From the NCBI RefSeq assembly GCF_003688855.1, contig NZ_REFW01000004.1:62001-126000 (forward strand): DNA of 64,000 nt, in the 5' to 3' direction. Each line of letters opens with the position of its first letter. Within the stretch, counting starts at the first letter, position 1. Below are positions 62,955 to 64,000 of the stretch, one piece after another. Below the pieces are notes generated by a model, which was not told where the DNA came from, did not search any database, and saw only the letters and a program-made list of their open reading frames with translations. The position numbers and the translations under genes are program-made. Origin of the DNA: Tessaracoccus antarcticus (GTDB taxonomy: Bacteria > Actinomycetota > Actinomycetes > Propionibacteriales > Propionibacteriaceae).

Positions 62955-64000
62955 GCCTCGACGCGAAGAGCGCCCCGGCGGAGGTGGCGAAGAAGCCCGA
63001 TCTGGTCAACCTGACCATCGACGGCACGTCGGTGAGTGTGCCCAAGGGCACCCTCATCATCCGTGCCGCCGAGATGATCGGCACGGCCATCCCACGGTTC
63101 TGCGACCACCCCCTGCTGGACCCTGTCGGTGCCTGCCGACAGTGCATGGTCGACATCCCCGACGCCGGCAACGGCCGTGGCTTCCCCAAGCCGCAGGCCT
63201 CCTGCACCATGCCTGTGGCCGAGGGCATGGTGGTCAAGACCCAGATGACCTCCGCCGTCGCCGACAAGGCACAGCGAGGCATGCTGGAGTTCCTCCTCAT
63301 CAACCACCCGCTCGACTGCCCCATCTGCGACAAGGGCGGCGAGTGCCCCCTGCAGAACCAGTCGTTGAGCAATGGCGACGGCGAGTCCCGCTTCGGTGCG
63401 CTGAAGCGGACGTTCCCCAAGCCCGTCAGCATCTCCGCGCAGATCCTGCTCGACCGGGAGCGCTGCGTGCTGTGTGCGCGCTGCACCCGGTTCTCCGAGC
63501 AGATCTCCGGCGACCCGTTCATTGAACTGGTGGAGCGCGGGGCACTGCAGCAGGTCGGCACCTACGAGACCGACCCGTACGACTCGTACTTCTCCGGCAA
63601 CGTCATCCAGATCTGCCCCGTGGGTGCGCTGACGTCGGCGGCCTACCGTTTCCAGGCGCGACCGTTCGACCTGGTGTCCATCACCACGTCCTGCGAGCAC
63701 TGCGCGTCCGGTTGCGAATTGCGCAGCGACCACCGTCACCACCAGATCAAGCGTCGGCTGGCCGGCAACGATCCGGAGGTCAACGAGGAGTGGAGCTGCG
63801 ACAAGGGTCGCTTCGGCTTCATGTACGGCCGCGGCAACGACCGCATCACCCGCCCGCTCGTGCGTCGGGACGGCGTCCTGCAGCCAGCGAGCTGGCCTGA
63901 GGCCATCGACGTCGCCGTGCACGGTCTGCGTGAGGCGGGCAGCCGCGTCGGTGTGCTCACCGGCGGACGTCTGACAGTCGAGAACGCCTACGCCTACTCG
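62951..64000 (+). CDS. nuoG: NADH-quinone oxidoreductase subunit G (cut by window end)
   Basis: The first 350 residues of the large iron-sulfur subunit. The 2Fe-2S domain has [18 protein letters not shown]; the His-Cys-type cluster region has [17 protein letters not shown]; the next cluster has [13 protein letters not shown] and ICPVGAL; the molybdopterin-like domain starts with [14 protein letters not shown] 62951 overlaps nuoF by 4 nt. The frame is open to the window end, and nuoH onward presumably follow. Confidence 0.96.
   Translation, partial: MSLDAKSAPAEVAKKPDLVNLTIDGTSVSVPKGTLIIRAAEMIGTAIPRFCDHPLLDPVGACRQCMVDIPDAGNGRGFPKPQASCTMPVAEGMVVKTQMTSAVADKAQRGMLEFLLINHPLDCPICDKGGECPLQNQSLSNGDGESRFGALKRTFPKPVSISAQILLDRERCVLCARCTRFSEQISGDPFIELVERGALQQVGTYETDPYDSYFSGNVIQICPVGALTSAAYRFQARPFDLVSITTSCEHCASGCELRSDHRHHQIKRRLAGNDPEVNEEWSCDKGRFGFMYGRGNDRITRPLVRRDGVLQPASWPEAIDVAVHGLREAGSRVGVLTGGRLTVENAYAYS

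Overview
The window is about 64 kb of gene-dense, very GC-rich bacterial chromosome. The gene content points to an actinobacterium, and my best guess is the Propionibacteriaceae. Supporting signs are the small PurL with separate PurS and PurQ, a monomeric isocitrate dehydrogenase, DUF3073 and DUF1206 proteins, a menaquinone-reductase-type flavoprotein just before nuoA, many GTG starts, and many start codons placed 6-9 nt after a TANNNT -10 box (leaderless mRNAs). The family-level assignment is inference. No rRNA, insertion sequence, CRISPR array or complete prophage is visible.

Layout: (1) 1-3.2 kb: end of a sugar ABC importer operon (ATPase, two permeases) with an unusual RpiB-like isomerase. 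(2) 3.2-25.1 kb: purine genes purS-purQ, purL and purF-purM, separated by accessory blocks. These blocks hold a GATase1-like protein, a secreted leucine-rich-repeat protein, aminopeptidase N run into a truncated and frameshifted secreted-protein remnant, a DUF1206 membrane protein, an ankyrin protein, an MFS exporter, a three-gene YbaB-like/WXG-like/lipoprotein cluster, a GH13 alpha-glucosidase and an M20 peptidase. (3) 25-28.8 kb: icd, DUF3073, alpha/beta hydrolase. (4) 28.9-32.7 kb: a decayed DUF4041/T5orf172 gene beside tRNA-Phe, then tRNA-Asp and tRNA-Lys, a membrane-anchored protein resembling the GroEL apical domain, a secreted SH3b-peptidase protein and tRNA-Glu. (5) 32.7-39.2 kb: patatin-like protein, CDF transporter, a GHMP kinase/nucleotidyltransferase pair, a lone DhaL, PLDc_N and TM2 membrane proteins. 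(6) 39.2-64 kb: a respiratory district with menE-menA-menC-menD, pntA-pntB, a GH114 lipoprotein, a DEAD-box helicase, a TM0106-type nuclease, menG, a Mak_N_cap-like protein, an ABC ATPase with a DUF6297 membrane protein, menF, menJ and nuoA to nuoG (nuoG is cut by the window end).

How the genes fit together: the men genes supply most menaquinone enzymes (menB and menH are not in the window). MenJ would reduce the side chain, and Nuo would pass NADH electrons to the quinone. PntAB links the NADH and NADPH pools, and monomeric Icd is a further NADPH source. The pur genes cover PRPP amidotransferase, FGAM synthase and AIR synthase. The most unusual items are the GroEL-apical-like membrane protein, the YbaB/WXG-like/lipoprotein cluster, the secreted four-cysteine domain shared by two loci, and two decaying genes that look like scars of past rearrangement.
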